Source: Euzebyales bacterium (GTDB lineage: Bacteria > Actinomycetota > Nitriliruptoria > Euzebyales > JAHELV01). From it: DNA of 32,864 nucleotides. Positions 22,440 through 30,301 of the stretch are shown here, piece after piece (the stretch's first letter is position 1; each line of letters opens with the position of its first letter). The stretch is from positions 1-32,864 of the forward strand of contig DASUUK010000054.1 in the NCBI GenBank assembly GCA_036374135.1, written 5' to 3'. The notes below the pieces were generated by a model. That model ran no database searches. It was not told where the DNA came from and was given only the letters and a program-made list of their open reading frames with translations. The position numbers were made by a program, and so were the translations under genes.

Positions 22440-24833
22440 TCAGGCTCCACCGTCGTGCGTGGCACCGGCCCCCTCGTCCGACCGCGCGGTCTGGATCGCC
22501 TCCCAGACCTTCGACGGGGTCGCCGGCATGTCGATGTGGGTGATGCCGTACACCGACAGCGCGTCGACGATCGCGTTCATGATGACCGGCGGTGAACCGA
22601 CCGTCGCCGACTCGCCCACGCCTTTGGCACCGATCGGGTGGTGTGGGCTCGGGGTGACGGTGTAGTCGGTCTCCCAGTCCGGCACGTCCATCGCGGTCGG
22701 CATCAGGTAGTCCATGAACGAGCCGCCGAGGCAGTTGCCGAACTCGTCGAAGTCGATGATCTCCATCAGCGCCATGCCGACGCCGTCGGCGAGCCCGCCA
22801 TGGACCTGCCCCTCGATGATCATCGGGTTGATGCGGGTGCCACAGTCGTCCACGGCCACGAACCGGCGCACCGTGGTCTCACCGGTGCTCGGGTCGATGT
22901 CCACCACACAGATGTACGCGCCGTGGGGATACGTCAGGTTCGGCGGGTTGTAGGTCGTCATCGCCTCGAGCGATCCCTCGACGCCGTCCGGCAGGTCCAC
23001 CGCACCGTGGGCCGCCATCGCGATCTCGGCAATCGTCTTGGCGCTGTCGGGATCGCCCCTGACGGTGAAGCGGCCCTTGTCCCACTCGAGGTCGTCGGGA
23101 CTGACCTCCAGCATGCCGGCGGCGATCACGCGTGCCTTGTCACGGACCTTGCGGGACGTGATCGCGACCGCGGCGCCGCTGACCGGCGTCGAACGGCTGC
23201 CATACGTCCCCAGTCCGAACGGCGTCTGGTCCGTGTCGCCGTGTACGACGTCGATGTCCTCCGGCGGGATGCCCAGCTCCTCGGCCACGATCTGGGCGAA
23301 CGTGGTCTCGTGGCCCTGCCCCTGCGTCTGCACGGACAGCCGCACCACGGCCTTGCCGGTCGGGTGCACGCGGACCTCCGAGCTGTCGGCCATGCCGAGC
23401 CCCAGGATGTCCATGTGACGCCGCGGGCCGGCGCCGACCGCCTCGGTGAAGAACCCGACGCCGATGCCCATGAGCTCGCCGCGCTCACGCCGCTCCGCCT
23501 GCTCGCGACGCAGCTCGTCGTACCCGGCGACGTCGAGCGCCTTGCGCAGCGTCGCGGGGTAGTCCCCGGAGTCGTACTCCCACCCCGTCTTGGTGGTGTA
23601 GGGGAACTGGTCGGGTTGGATCAGGTTGCGCATGCGCAGCTCGGCCGGGTCCATGCCGAGCTCGACCGCCAGCCGGTCGACCATGCGCTCGACCAGGTAC
23701 ACCGCCTCGGTCACACGGAACGAGCAGGCGTACGCCACTCCGCCCGGCGCCTTGTTGGTGTAGACCCCGGTGACCTTGCAGTGCGCCGCCTGGAGGTCGT
23801 AGCTGCCGGTGAACACGTGGAAGAACCCGGCGGGATACTTGGTCGGCTGGGCGGTGCCGTTGTGCGCGCCGTGGTCGGCCAGCACGTTCGTGCGGACCGC
23901 CAGGATCGTCCCGTCGCTCGTGGCGGCGATCTCGCCGGTCATGTGGTAGTCCCGCGCGAACGCGGTGGACATGAGGTTCTCGGAGCGATCCTCGACCCAC
24001 TTGACCGGACGCCCCGTGACGATCGAGGCGACGATGGCGCACACGTAGCCCGGGTAGATCCCGACCTTGCCGCCGAAGCCACCGCCCACGTCCGGTGAGA
24101 TCACCCGGATCTTGTGCTCCGGGATGCCGGCAACCAGCGCGTACAGCGTGCGGTGCGCGTGTGGCGCCTGGGTGGTCTCGTACAGCGTGAGCTTGCCGCT
24201 GACTTGGTCGTAGTCGGCGACAGCCCCGCAGGTCTCCAGCGGCGCCGGATGCACCCGCGGGTAGACCATGTCCTGGCTGACCACCACGTCGGCGCTGGCG
24301 AACACCCGGTCGCACTCGTCGGTGTCGCCAGCCTCCCAGTCGAAGATGTGGTTGTCGGTCCTGCCCTCGAGATCGTCGCGGATGACGGGTGCGTCGTCGT
24401 CCAGCGCATGGTGCGGGTCGATGACCGCGTCGAGGATGTCGTACTCGACGTCGATGAGCTCGAGCGCATCCCGGGCGGTGTAACGGTCGTCGGCGACGAC
24501 GAACGCGACCTCCTGCCCCTGGAAGCGCACCTTGTCGGTCACCAGCACCGACTGCGTGTCCGACGACAGCGTGGGCATCCACGCCAGGTTGAGCGGCTCG
24601 AGGTCGGCGCCCGTGATGACCGCGTGCACGCCCGGGTGCTCGACGGCCGCGCTGGTGTCGATCGACGCGATGCGCGCATGGGCGACGGGCGAGCGCAGGA
24701 CAGCGCCGTGCAGCATGTCGGGCAGCACGATGTCGTCGACGTAGGTCCCCTGACCGCGGATGAAGCGCGGATCCTCCTTGCGCTTGAGCCGGCCGAAGCC
24801 GATGGGGCGGTCCTGTTCGGGTGCGGTCGTCAC
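22440..24833 (-). CDS. coxL: Aerobic carbon monoxide dehydrogenase, large (molybdenum) subunit, form I
   Basis: A 797-residue molybdenum hydroxylase large subunit. The active-site loop GGVAYACSFRVTEA matches AYxCSFR, the motif that separates true CO dehydrogenase (form I) from form II homologues (AYRGAGR); C370 would carry the Cu-S-Mo bridge. GGGFGGKVG supplies the molybdopterin-near Gly/Phe loop and GVGESATVGSPP the catalytic Glu. The enzyme oxidises CO with water to CO2, passing electrons through CoxS and CoxM to the respiratory chain. GTG 24833 overlaps the coxS stop (GTGA) and has AGGAGG 7 bases upstream. Order coxM-coxS-coxL is the form I order. It is followed by the XdhC-YHS gene with one base between. 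Confidence 0.95.
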   Translation of the reverse strand: MTTAPEQDRPIGFGRLKRKEDPRFIRGQGTYVDDIVLPDMLHGAVLRSPVAHARIASIDTSAAVEHPGVHAVITGADLEPLNLAWMPTLSSDTQSVLVTDKVRFQGQEVAFVVADDRYTARDALELIDVEYDILDAVIDPHHALDDDAPVIRDDLEGRTDNHIFDWEAGDTDECDRVFASADVVVSQDMVYPRVHPAPLETCGAVADYDQVSGKLTLYETTQAPHAHRTLYALVAGIPEHKIRVISPDVGGGFGGKVGIYPGYVCAIVASIVTGRPVKWVEDRSENLMSTAFARDYHMTGEIAATSDGTILAVRTNVLADHGAHNGTAQPTKYPAGFFHVFTGSYDLQAAHCKVTGVYTNKAPGGVAYACSFRVTEAVYLVERMVDRLAVELGMDPAELRMRNLIQPDQFPYTTKTGWEYDSGDYPATLRKALDVAGYDELRREQAERRERGELMGIGVGFFTEAVGAGPRRHMDILGLGMADSSEVRVHPTGKAVVRLSVQTQGQGHETTFAQIVAEELGIPPEDIDVVHGDTDQTPFGLGTYGSRSTPVSGAAVAITSRKVRDKARVIAAGMLEVSPDDLEWDKGRFTVRGDPDSAKTIAEIAMAAHGAVDLPDGVEGSLEAMTTYNPPNLTYPHGAYICVVDIDPSTGETTVRRFVAVDDCGTRINPMIIEGQVHGGLADGVGMALMEIIDFDEFGNCLGGSFMDYLMPTAMDVPDWETDYTVTPSPHHPIGAKGVGESATVGSPPVIMNAIVDALSVYGITHIDMPATPSKVWEAIQTARSDEGAGATHDGGA

Positions 24834-25360
24834 GATGCCACCTCCTGGCCCTCCCCGGCCTCTGTCGCGACGGGCGCACCATCGGCGCGATGACCGTTGG
24901 CCCCGCCGTGTTCGGCTGCCCAGCGGATCGAGCGGACGATCGTCGCGTAGCCCGTGCAACGGCACAGCTGTCCGCTGATCGCCTCGCGGATCTCGTCGGT
25001 CGATGGGTGGGGGTTGTCGTCGAGCAACGCCCGGGCCGTCAACATCATCCCCGGGGTGCAGAAGCCGCACTGCAGGCCGTGGCACTCCATGAAGCCCTGC
25101 TGGACGGGATCGAGCTCGCCGTTCTGCTCGAGGCCCTCGACTGTGCGCACCTCATGGCCGACGGTCATCGCCGCGAGCGTCGTGCAGCTCTTGACAGGTT
25201 CGCCGTCGATCAGCACGACGCAGGTGCCGCAGTTGCTCGTGTCGCATCCCCAGTGCGTGCCGGTCAACCCCAGCTCGTCGCGCAGGAAGTGGACCAGCAG
25301 CATGCGTGGCTCGACGTCGCGCTGGTACTCGACGTCGTTCACGGTCAGTGTCACGTCCAT
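24830..25360 (-). CDS. coxS: Aerobic carbon monoxide dehydrogenase, small [2Fe-2S] subunit
   Basis: A 176-residue iron-sulfur subunit with two [2Fe-2S] clusters. The plant-ferredoxin-type cluster is bound by C39, C44, C47 and C59 (GCDTSNCGTC, then KSCTT); the second by C98, C101, C133 and C135 (QCGFCTPGMM and CRCTGY). All eight cysteines are present. It relays electrons from the molybdenum site in CoxL to FAD in CoxM. The last 25 residues, after the second cluster, are a non-conserved Ala/Gly/Glu tail. AAGGAGGA lies 5 bases before the ATG. It is 45 bases after coxM and overlaps coxL by 4 bases. Confidence 0.96.
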   Translation of the reverse strand: MDVTLTVNDVEYQRDVEPRMLLVHFLRDELGLTGTHWGCDTSNCGTCVVLIDGEPVKSCTTLAAMTVGHEVRTVEGLEQNGELDPVQQGFMECHGLQCGFCTPGMMLTARALLDDNPHPSTDEIREAISGQLCRCTGYATIVRSIRWAAEHGGANGHRADGAPVATEAGEGQEVAS

Positions 25361-25405
25361 CGCGATCCTCCTTCTTGGTCCCAGCTCGCCAGCTCGCCTT
25401 CGTTC

Positions 25406-26275
25406 CTAACGGCCCTGGGAACGGTCGACAGCGCGGCGCAGCGCGCGGGTCGTCAGTTCTCCGGCGAGGTGCCGCTTGTACGCTTCGGACCCGCGCTGGT
25501 CCGCCACCGGCTCGCAGTCCTCGGCGGCCAGCTTGCCGGCCTCGGCGTACAGGTCCTCGTCGGGTTCGCGGCCCCGCACGACGTCCTGGGCGCGTGTGGC
25601 CACACCGCCGTCGATGCCGACCGCCGTCAAACCGATGCCGACGTCGTCGATGACCCCGTCGTTCATCCAGACGACCACGCCGGCCGCGGCGATCGCCCAG
25701 TCGCCCACGCGGCGTTCGACCTTCTCGTAGGCGGAGCCGGCTCCCGGACGGATGGGGAGCCTGATCTCGGTCAGGATCTCGTGCGGCTCGACGGCTGTCT
25801 CGTAGGGCCCACGGTGGAACTCGGGCATGGTCAGCGTGCGTTCGCCGTCCGGGCCGCGGATGACCAACTCGGCCGACCACGCGTTGCACACCGTCGACAG
25901 GTCCTCGCCCGGGTCGGCCTGGCACAGGGAGCCGCCGATCGTGCCGCGGTTGCGCACGACCGGGTCGGCGATGACCTTCTCGGCGTCGGTGATCATCGGT
26001 GCCAGGCGCGCGACCGTGTCCGACGACAGCAACGCCGCGTGACGGGTCAACGCACCCAGCCGCAACGTGTCGCCGTCCTCGATGACGTAGGCCAGGTCAC
26101 CGCAGTCGTTGATGTCGACCAGGACATCGGGCCTGACCAGACGCAGTTTCATCATCGGCAACAGGCTGTGCCCGCCCGCGATGATCTGCGCCTCGTCGCC
26201 GTACCGGCCGAGCAGGTCGAGCGCGTGATCGACGTCCCTGGCCCGCTCGTACTGGAATGGTGCGGGTACCTGCAT
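25406..26275 (-). CDS. coxM: Aerobic carbon monoxide dehydrogenase, medium FAD subunit
   Basis: A 289-residue FAD-binding subunit. The two flavin loops are AGGHSLLPMMKLR (about 34-46) and TIGGSLCQADPGED (about 116-129); the latter differs slightly from the TIGGNIANADPAND seen in the characterised Oligotropha enzyme. It accepts electrons from CoxS and passes them to the quinone pool. I chose ATG 26275, preceded by GGAGGTGGAG; the frame is open further upstream, but that sequence is non-coding in character. It is the first gene of the cox cluster, so its upstream region (26276-26530) should hold the cluster promoter. Confidence 0.94.
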   Translation of the reverse strand: MQVPAPFQYERARDVDHALDLLGRYGDEAQIIAGGHSLLPMMKLRLVRPDVLVDINDCGDLAYVIEDGDTLRLGALTRHAALLSSDTVARLAPMITDAEKVIADPVVRNRGTIGGSLCQADPGEDLSTVCNAWSAELVIRGPDGERTLTMPEFHRGPYETAVEPHEILTEIRLPIRPGAGSAYEKVERRVGDWAIAAAGVVVWMNDGVIDDVGIGLTAVGIDGGVATRAQDVVRGREPDEDLYAEAGKLAAEDCEPVADQRGSEAYKRHLAGELTTRALRRAVDRSQGR

Positions 26276-26301
26276 GCGCTCCACCTCCGCAGACGCAAGA
26301 C

Positions 26302-26325
26302 GTGGGGCGCCACCGGCCGCCCCAC
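26302..26325. repeat. Inverted repeat in the cox leader/promoter region
   Basis: GTGGGGCG (26302-26309) and CGCCCCAC (26318-26325) form a perfect 8-bp inverted repeat with 8 bases between, starting 27 bases before the coxM ATG. It could be a regulator site or an mRNA hairpin just before the ribosome binding site. Confidence 0.35.
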
Positions 26326-26490
26326 ACCCTGCAGCGTCGACGCTGGACGGAACGCCGTCAAGGCCCTCGTCACCACACCCGACCAATCGTGCGCAGGAAG
26401 GGCGGGCCAGCAATGCGCAGGGTGGTCGGCCGTGTGCGCGACGTGATCTGTTGCCGGGTGGGTCACGGGCGCCCGTCGACGTGTTCGGCG

Positions 26491-26496
26491 TATCCT
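26491..26496 (+). promoter_or_regulatory. Possible -10 box for the acyltransferase gene
   Basis: TATCCT fits TANNNT and would start transcription about 28 bases before the ATG at 26531. No good -35 was found at normal spacing. Confidence 0.3.
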
Positions 26497-26530
26497 GGCG
26501 CGGCGTTGGTGCCCGACCGAACGGTGGTGG

Positions 26531-27295
26531 ATGAGCGACTGGGCGACCGGTGACGCGGAGACGACCGCGGCTCGGGTGGCGACGTTGCGGGACGCCCTGA
26601 CGATCCTGCCACGCGCCCGGCCCGCGCTCGTCCGCCTCGTGCGGACACCTCTGCGGGTCATCCTGTGGCTGGGGTTGCGCACCGGTTTCCGGCTGCGGAC
26701 CGAAGGCCGCCGCCGCGAGGGACCCGCGGTCATCGTCTCCAACCACCCGCATGTGGTCGACGGGCTCGTCGTGCTGGTCGTCGACCCCCGGATGCGACCT
26801 GTCGCCCGGTGGCACCGGGTCCCGCTGCTGCGGTCCGGCATGTGGGTGGCCGACTGCATCATCACGACCGCCGAGTGCCATCCCCCGCGCCCGCACCGCC
26901 CCGCGTTCGTCCATGGACTCGAGCACGTCCGCGCAGGCGGGCGCGTCTGGATCGCACCGGAGGGGGGATGGCAGCCCGAACCGAACCTGCGCTACCCCCG
27001 GACCGGCGCGGTGCGCATGGCGGCGATGGCAGGCGTGCCTCTGCAGGTGCTCGGCGTGGTCCACGAGCGACACCCGGGACCCGGCCTCGCGACGTGGCGT
27101 CCGTGGCGCCGCCCGGGCATCCTGCTGCGTTGGGGACCGGTGTTGACCATGACCGGCGACGTCGAGCGGGACATCGACCGCATGATGACGGCGATCGCCG
27201 AGACGACCGGCTCGACCTGGAACCCGCCGACGCGCGACGAGGACCCGGATCCGTCAGAACACCGGCGACCGGGTCAGCCAGCACCCGACCGGTGA
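26531..27295 (+). CDS. PlsC-like acyltransferase (lysophospholipid acyltransferase superfamily)
   Basis: A 254-residue protein of the glycerolipid acyltransferase superfamily, likely to transfer a fatty acyl chain to a lipid acceptor at the membrane. The catalytic motif is N71-H72-x4-D77 (NHPHVVDG). Motif III, usually FPEGTR, is altered to APEGGWQP (E144, G145, G146, W147), so the Arg that binds phosphate is missing and the acceptor may not be lysophosphatidic acid. A hydrophobic stretch near residues 40-50 could anchor it. The last 30 residues are Pro/Asp/Arg-rich and poorly conserved. It is divergent from coxM across 255 bases. A role in lipid modification is likely; the exact product is unknown. 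Confidence 0.8.
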   Translation: MSDWATGDAETTAARVATLRDALTILPRARPALVRLVRTPLRVILWLGLRTGFRLRTEGRRREGPAVIVSNHPHVVDGLVVLVVDPRMRPVARWHRVPLLRSGMWVADCIITTAECHPPRPHRPAFVHGLEHVRAGGRVWIAPEGGWQPEPNLRYPRTGAVRMAAMAGVPLQVLGVVHERHPGPGLATWRPWRRPGILLRWGPVLTMTGDVERDIDRMMTAIAETTGSTWNPPTRDEDPDPSEHRRPGQPAPDR

Positions 27296-27302
27296 CCGGT
27301 CG
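27286..27302 (+). terminator. Hairpin with the acyltransferase stop codon in its loop
   Basis: CGACCGG and CCGGTCG form a perfect 7-bp stem around TGA, which is the stop codon (27293-27295). It could end transcription of the acyltransferase gene or affect termination of translation; the small size makes a chance palindrome possible. Confidence 0.35.
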
Positions 27303-27458
27303 ACGGGCGGCGGGCATGCGCGCGCACCGTCCGGGCCCGGCGGTTGCCGGCCTGACAGGACCCGTCCGCCTGTACGTTGACCGACGACGTCCCATGACGC
27401 GTGCCGCTCGACGCCGCATCGCCCGTCCAGTGCCAGTGCACGCAGAACCGGAGTCGCC

Positions 27459-28748
27459 ATGCAGTCCGTCGCGATCGCCGCCGCGCTCGTCGTCGCCTAC
27501 GGCACGGTGTCACGCCGTCTCACGACGACCGTCGTCACCGGCCCCATGGCGTTCGTCGCCGCAGGACTGCTGCTCGGTGACGGCGGTCTCGAGGTGCTCG
27601 ACCTGGGGCTCGAAGAGGAAGGTGTGCGCATCCTCGCCGAGGCGACGCTCGTCCTCGTGCTGTTCGTCGACGCGATCGCGATCGACGTCCGCGCACTCGT
27701 CCGGGAGATCCAACTGCCCGCCCGCCTGCTCACGATCGGGCTGCCGCTGACCGTGGTACTCGGAACCGGCGCGGCGCTGCTGGTGTTCGACATGCAACTC
27801 TGGGAGGCGGCACTGCTCGCCGCGATCCTGGCACCCACCGACGCCGCGCTCGGTCAGGCGGTCGTCACGAACCCGCGGGTGCCCGAGCGCATCCGTCAGA
27901 CGCTGTCGGTCGAGAGCGGTCTCAACGACGGCATCGTGCTACCGCTCGTCATGCTGTTCCTCGGACTTGCCGCCGAGGAGACCATGGCCGTCAGCGGCCG
28001 CAGCATCGCAACGTTCGTCGCATCGCAGCTGGGCTTCGGCGTCCTCACCGGCGTGGCGGTGGGGCTGGTCGGCGGCATCGTGATCGACCGCGCCGCCCGG
28101 AGCGAATGGATGGACGGGGTGTTCAGGCAGCTGTCAGTGTTCGCCGTCGCCGTCTGCAGCTTCGCCGTGGCGGACCTCGTGGGCGGCAACGGCTTCATCG
28201 CTGCATTCGTCGCCGGTGTCACGTTCGGCCAGGTCGCGCGCGAGCAGTGTCAAGGGGCCGCCGACTTCGCCGAGGACGAGGGCCAGTTGCTGACCCTGCT
28301 CACGTTCCTGGTCTTCGGTGCCGCGTTGGCGGGGCCCGCACTGGCCGACGCACCGCAACCCCAGACGGCCGTGTACGCCGTGCTCAGCCTGACGATCGTG
28401 CGCGTGGTCCCGACCGCGGTCGCGCTCGCCGGGACCGGTCTGACCGTGACGAGCAAGGCGTTCATCGGGTGGTTCGGGCCCCGCGGACTCGCGTCGATCC
28501 TGTTCTCGGTCCTCATCCTCGAGGAGGCCGATCTGCCCACGCAGGACGCGATCATCCAGATCGTCACCTGGACGGTGCTGCTCAGCATCCTGGCGCACGG
28601 CGCGAGCGCACGACCCGCCGCGGACGCGTACGGCCGGCACGCGACCACGATCCGGTCCGACGCCGCGGAGCACGTCCCCGCTGCGAGCACGCGCCACGGC
28701 GCCGACCCCTCTGCGCCGGGATCGGGGACACGGCCAGGTGACGGCTGA
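27459..28748 (+). CDS. CPA1-family cation/proton antiporter (NhaP type)
   Basis: A 429-residue membrane protein with about 12 hydrophobic segments between residues 3 and 385 and a hydrophilic C-terminal tail of about 45 residues. Family landmarks are APTDAALGQAV (D128) in the unwound helix, the ND pair N156-D157 in ESGLNDGIV, which is the ion-binding motif of electroneutral CPA1 exchangers, and FGPRGLAS in the penultimate helix. It should exchange Na+ or K+ for H+ to control internal pH and salt. It stands alone, 163 bases after the acyltransferase. A weak promoter (CTGACA 27352 and TACGTT 27373, 15 bases apart) lies upstream. There is no RCK/TrkA domain. Confidence 0.93.
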   Translation: MQSVAIAAALVVAYGTVSRRLTTTVVTGPMAFVAAGLLLGDGGLEVLDLGLEEEGVRILAEATLVLVLFVDAIAIDVRALVREIQLPARLLTIGLPLTVVLGTGAALLVFDMQLWEAALLAAILAPTDAALGQAVVTNPRVPERIRQTLSVESGLNDGIVLPLVMLFLGLAAEETMAVSGRSIATFVASQLGFGVLTGVAVGLVGGIVIDRAARSEWMDGVFRQLSVFAVAVCSFAVADLVGGNGFIAAFVAGVTFGQVAREQCQGAADFAEDEGQLLTLLTFLVFGAALAGPALADAPQPQTAVYAVLSLTIVRVVPTAVALAGTGLTVTSKAFIGWFGPRGLASILFSVLILEEADLPTQDAIIQIVTWTVLLSILAHGASARPAADAYGRHATTIRSDAAEHVPAASTRHGADPSAPGSGTRPGDG

Positions 28749-28752
28749 CCAC

Positions 28753-28783
28753 CCGCCGGGCACGGACGGGGCACGCCCGGCGG
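28753..28783 (+). terminator. Hairpin after the antiporter gene
   Basis: CCGCCGGGC (28753-28761) and GCCCGGCGG (28775-28783) form a perfect 9-bp stem with a 13-base loop, starting 5 bases after the antiporter stop. Confidence 0.55.
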
Positions 28784-28867
28784 CCCGGCGCCGTCTGCGT
28801 ATGTCCCGCACGGGACGGGAACGATGACGGCACCACCCATCAACGCACCCGGATCCAGGAGCGCATC

Positions 28868-29395
28868 ATGCCCGCACTGTCCGACGCCCGCGTACTGATC
28901 CTCGCCGCCGATCTGTTCGAGGACATGGAACTGCTGTACCCGCTGTACCGCCTGCGCGAGGAGCACGTCGACGTCACGCTCGCCAGCGCGGAGGCCGCCG
29001 AGGTCACCGGCAAGAAGGGTCACGGACCGGTGGCCGTCGACATGGCGATCGAGGACACGTCCGCGTCCGACTACGACGCGCTGGTCGTGCCCGGCGGCTT
29101 CGCGCCTGACAAGCTGCGCAGGGACGAGCACGTGCTGGACCTGCTGCGCACGTTCGACGAGGACGGCAGGCCCATCGCCTTCATCTGCCACGCCGGCTGG
29201 GTGCCGATCTCGGCGGGCATCCTCAAGGGTCGCCGGGCCACCAGCGTCGGCGCGATCCGCGACGACATGGTCAACGCGGGCGTGGACTGGGTCGACGAGG
29301 CGACCGTGGTCGACCGGAACCTCATCTCGGCGCGCACCCCGGCCGACCTCGGCCCGTGGATGCGAGCACTGCTCGAGGCCATCGAGCAGGTCTGA
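28868..29395 (+). CDS. PfpI/DJ-1-family protein (type 1 glutamine amidotransferase-like)
   Basis: A 175-residue class I glutamine amidotransferase-like protein, closest in sequence to the PfpI/YhbO subgroup. The nucleophile-elbow cysteine is C107 in ICHAGW with H108 next to it, and the conserved Glu lies in LFEDMELLYP (E18 or E21). TGKKGHGPVAVD, DALVVPGGFAPDKLR and INAGVDWVDEATVVD-like segments all follow the family. Such proteins have been reported as proteases or as protein/nucleotide deglycases against methylglyoxal damage; the sequence does not decide between these. AGGAG lies 6 bases before the ATG. It is monocistronic, between hairpins at 28753 and 29472. Confidence 0.92.
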   Translation: MPALSDARVLILAADLFEDMELLYPLYRLREEHVDVTLASAEAAEVTGKKGHGPVAVDMAIEDTSASDYDALVVPGGFAPDKLRRDEHVLDLLRTFDEDGRPIAFICHAGWVPISAGILKGRRATSVGAIRDDMVNAGVDWVDEATVVDRNLISARTPADLGPWMRALLEAIEQV

Positions 29396-29810
29396 CATCG
29401 CGGCCGCAGATCACCGACGTCCGTGGCCCCGCCGCTCGGCGTGCTGAGCAGCGAGTGAGACCGCTGACGGCCCCCGTCGCGGCCCGCGACGGGGCGCCGC
29501 CGATCACACGCCGACGGTGATGCCCACTCGAGTGGGTCGCCGACCCCGCGCTGCAAGCGACGCGCTGCGGGACTCGGGCGCGTGGAGGCGCATCACCGAC
29601 GGCCCGCATCACCGGTCTCGGGATCGTCGTTCCGCGCCGCTGAGCACCCGGCGGTGCCTGGCACCGGTCGTCGAGGACGCACACCCCGGGCGATTGGGAT
29701 CGTTCGGTCCGTTCTGACCCGGATCGGATGATCGTAGGCAACCACACGCCTGGGACAACGACGGACTGCCGGCGCCCGCACGCCCTGCGCCGCGGGGCGC
29801 GGTGCGCGGA
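29396..29810. other. 415-base intergenic region with several palindromes
   Basis: No convincing gene is seen on either strand. It holds the terminator hairpin at 29472-29494, a perfect 14-bp palindrome CCCACTCGAGTGGG at 29523-29536, and a 7-bp inverted repeat CGGTGCC-T-GGCACCG at 29652-29666. The stretch after 29690 (GATTGGGATCGTTCGGTCCG) is less GC-rich. No gene lies immediately downstream on either strand that these sites would obviously control, because the genes on both sides end here. Confidence 0.5.
29472..29494 (+). terminator. Hairpin after the PfpI-family gene
   Basis: CCCCGTCGCG (29472-29481) and CGCGACGGGG (29485-29494) form a perfect 10-bp stem with loop GCC, 77 bases after the stop codon. 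Confidence 0.65.
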
Positions 29811-30083
29811 TCAGCGGCGCACGACCCGCCCGTCACGTACCTCGACGCCCTCGGCCCGCAGCCGCTGGGTCGCCTCGGCCACCGCCGACGGGTTCACCCG
29901 GCCGCTGGCGGCGACGACGCGCCACCACGGGACGCCGCGGCTGGCACGGAGCACGGTGCCGACTGCCCGCGCCGCACCGGGACGGCCGGCCTCGGCGGCC
30001 ACCTCACCGTAGGTGACGACCTGCCCGGGCGGCAGCGAGCGCACGACCGCCTCGACATCATCGGCGAACATCCCGCGTCCCAT
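29811..30083 (-). CDS. Alkyltransferase-like (ATL) DNA-damage-sensing protein
   Basis: A 90-residue protein with the DNA-binding domain of O6-alkylguanine alkyltransferases: GQVVTYGEVAAEAGRPGAARAVG contains the DNA-binding helix and the arginine finger (RAVG). The alkyl-acceptor motif PCHR is replaced by PWWR, so it cannot transfer alkyl groups; in ATL proteins (PWHR in E. coli and others) the Trp form binds alkylated bases and recruits nucleotide excision repair. ATG 30083 is used; ATG 30071, giving MFADDVEAVV, is an equally good start with GGG upstream. It is transcribed alone, facing the 415-base intergenic region. Confidence 0.9.
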   Translation of the reverse strand: MGRGMFADDVEAVVRSLPPGQVVTYGEVAAEAGRPGAARAVGTVLRASRGVPWWRVVAASGRVNPSAVAEATQRLRAEGVEVRDGRVVRR

Positions 30084-30301
30084 CTGGTCATTCAAACATC
30101 GGCCGGGCCGGCACGTCGACCCGCGGCCACGACCGGCGACAGCGCCGGCACGCAGCGGCACCAGTGGCACGCGTCACCGGCCGGGCCGACGGCCGACTTG
30201 TACCGACGTGATCATCACGGCGACACTGTGGATCCTCGCACGGACACAGGTGGTCCAGGATCTCGGACGTCGCGGCTAGAGACGCGGATGGGACCGGAGG
30301 C

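Noticed and set aside
22638-24098. A 486-codon plus-strand frame opposite coxL
   Set aside because: Shadow of a well-supported gene; no motif found.
29517-29717. A 66-codon frame in the intergenic region
   Set aside because: Arg-rich, no ribosome site, no domain, and it contains both palindromes; not enough to call a gene.
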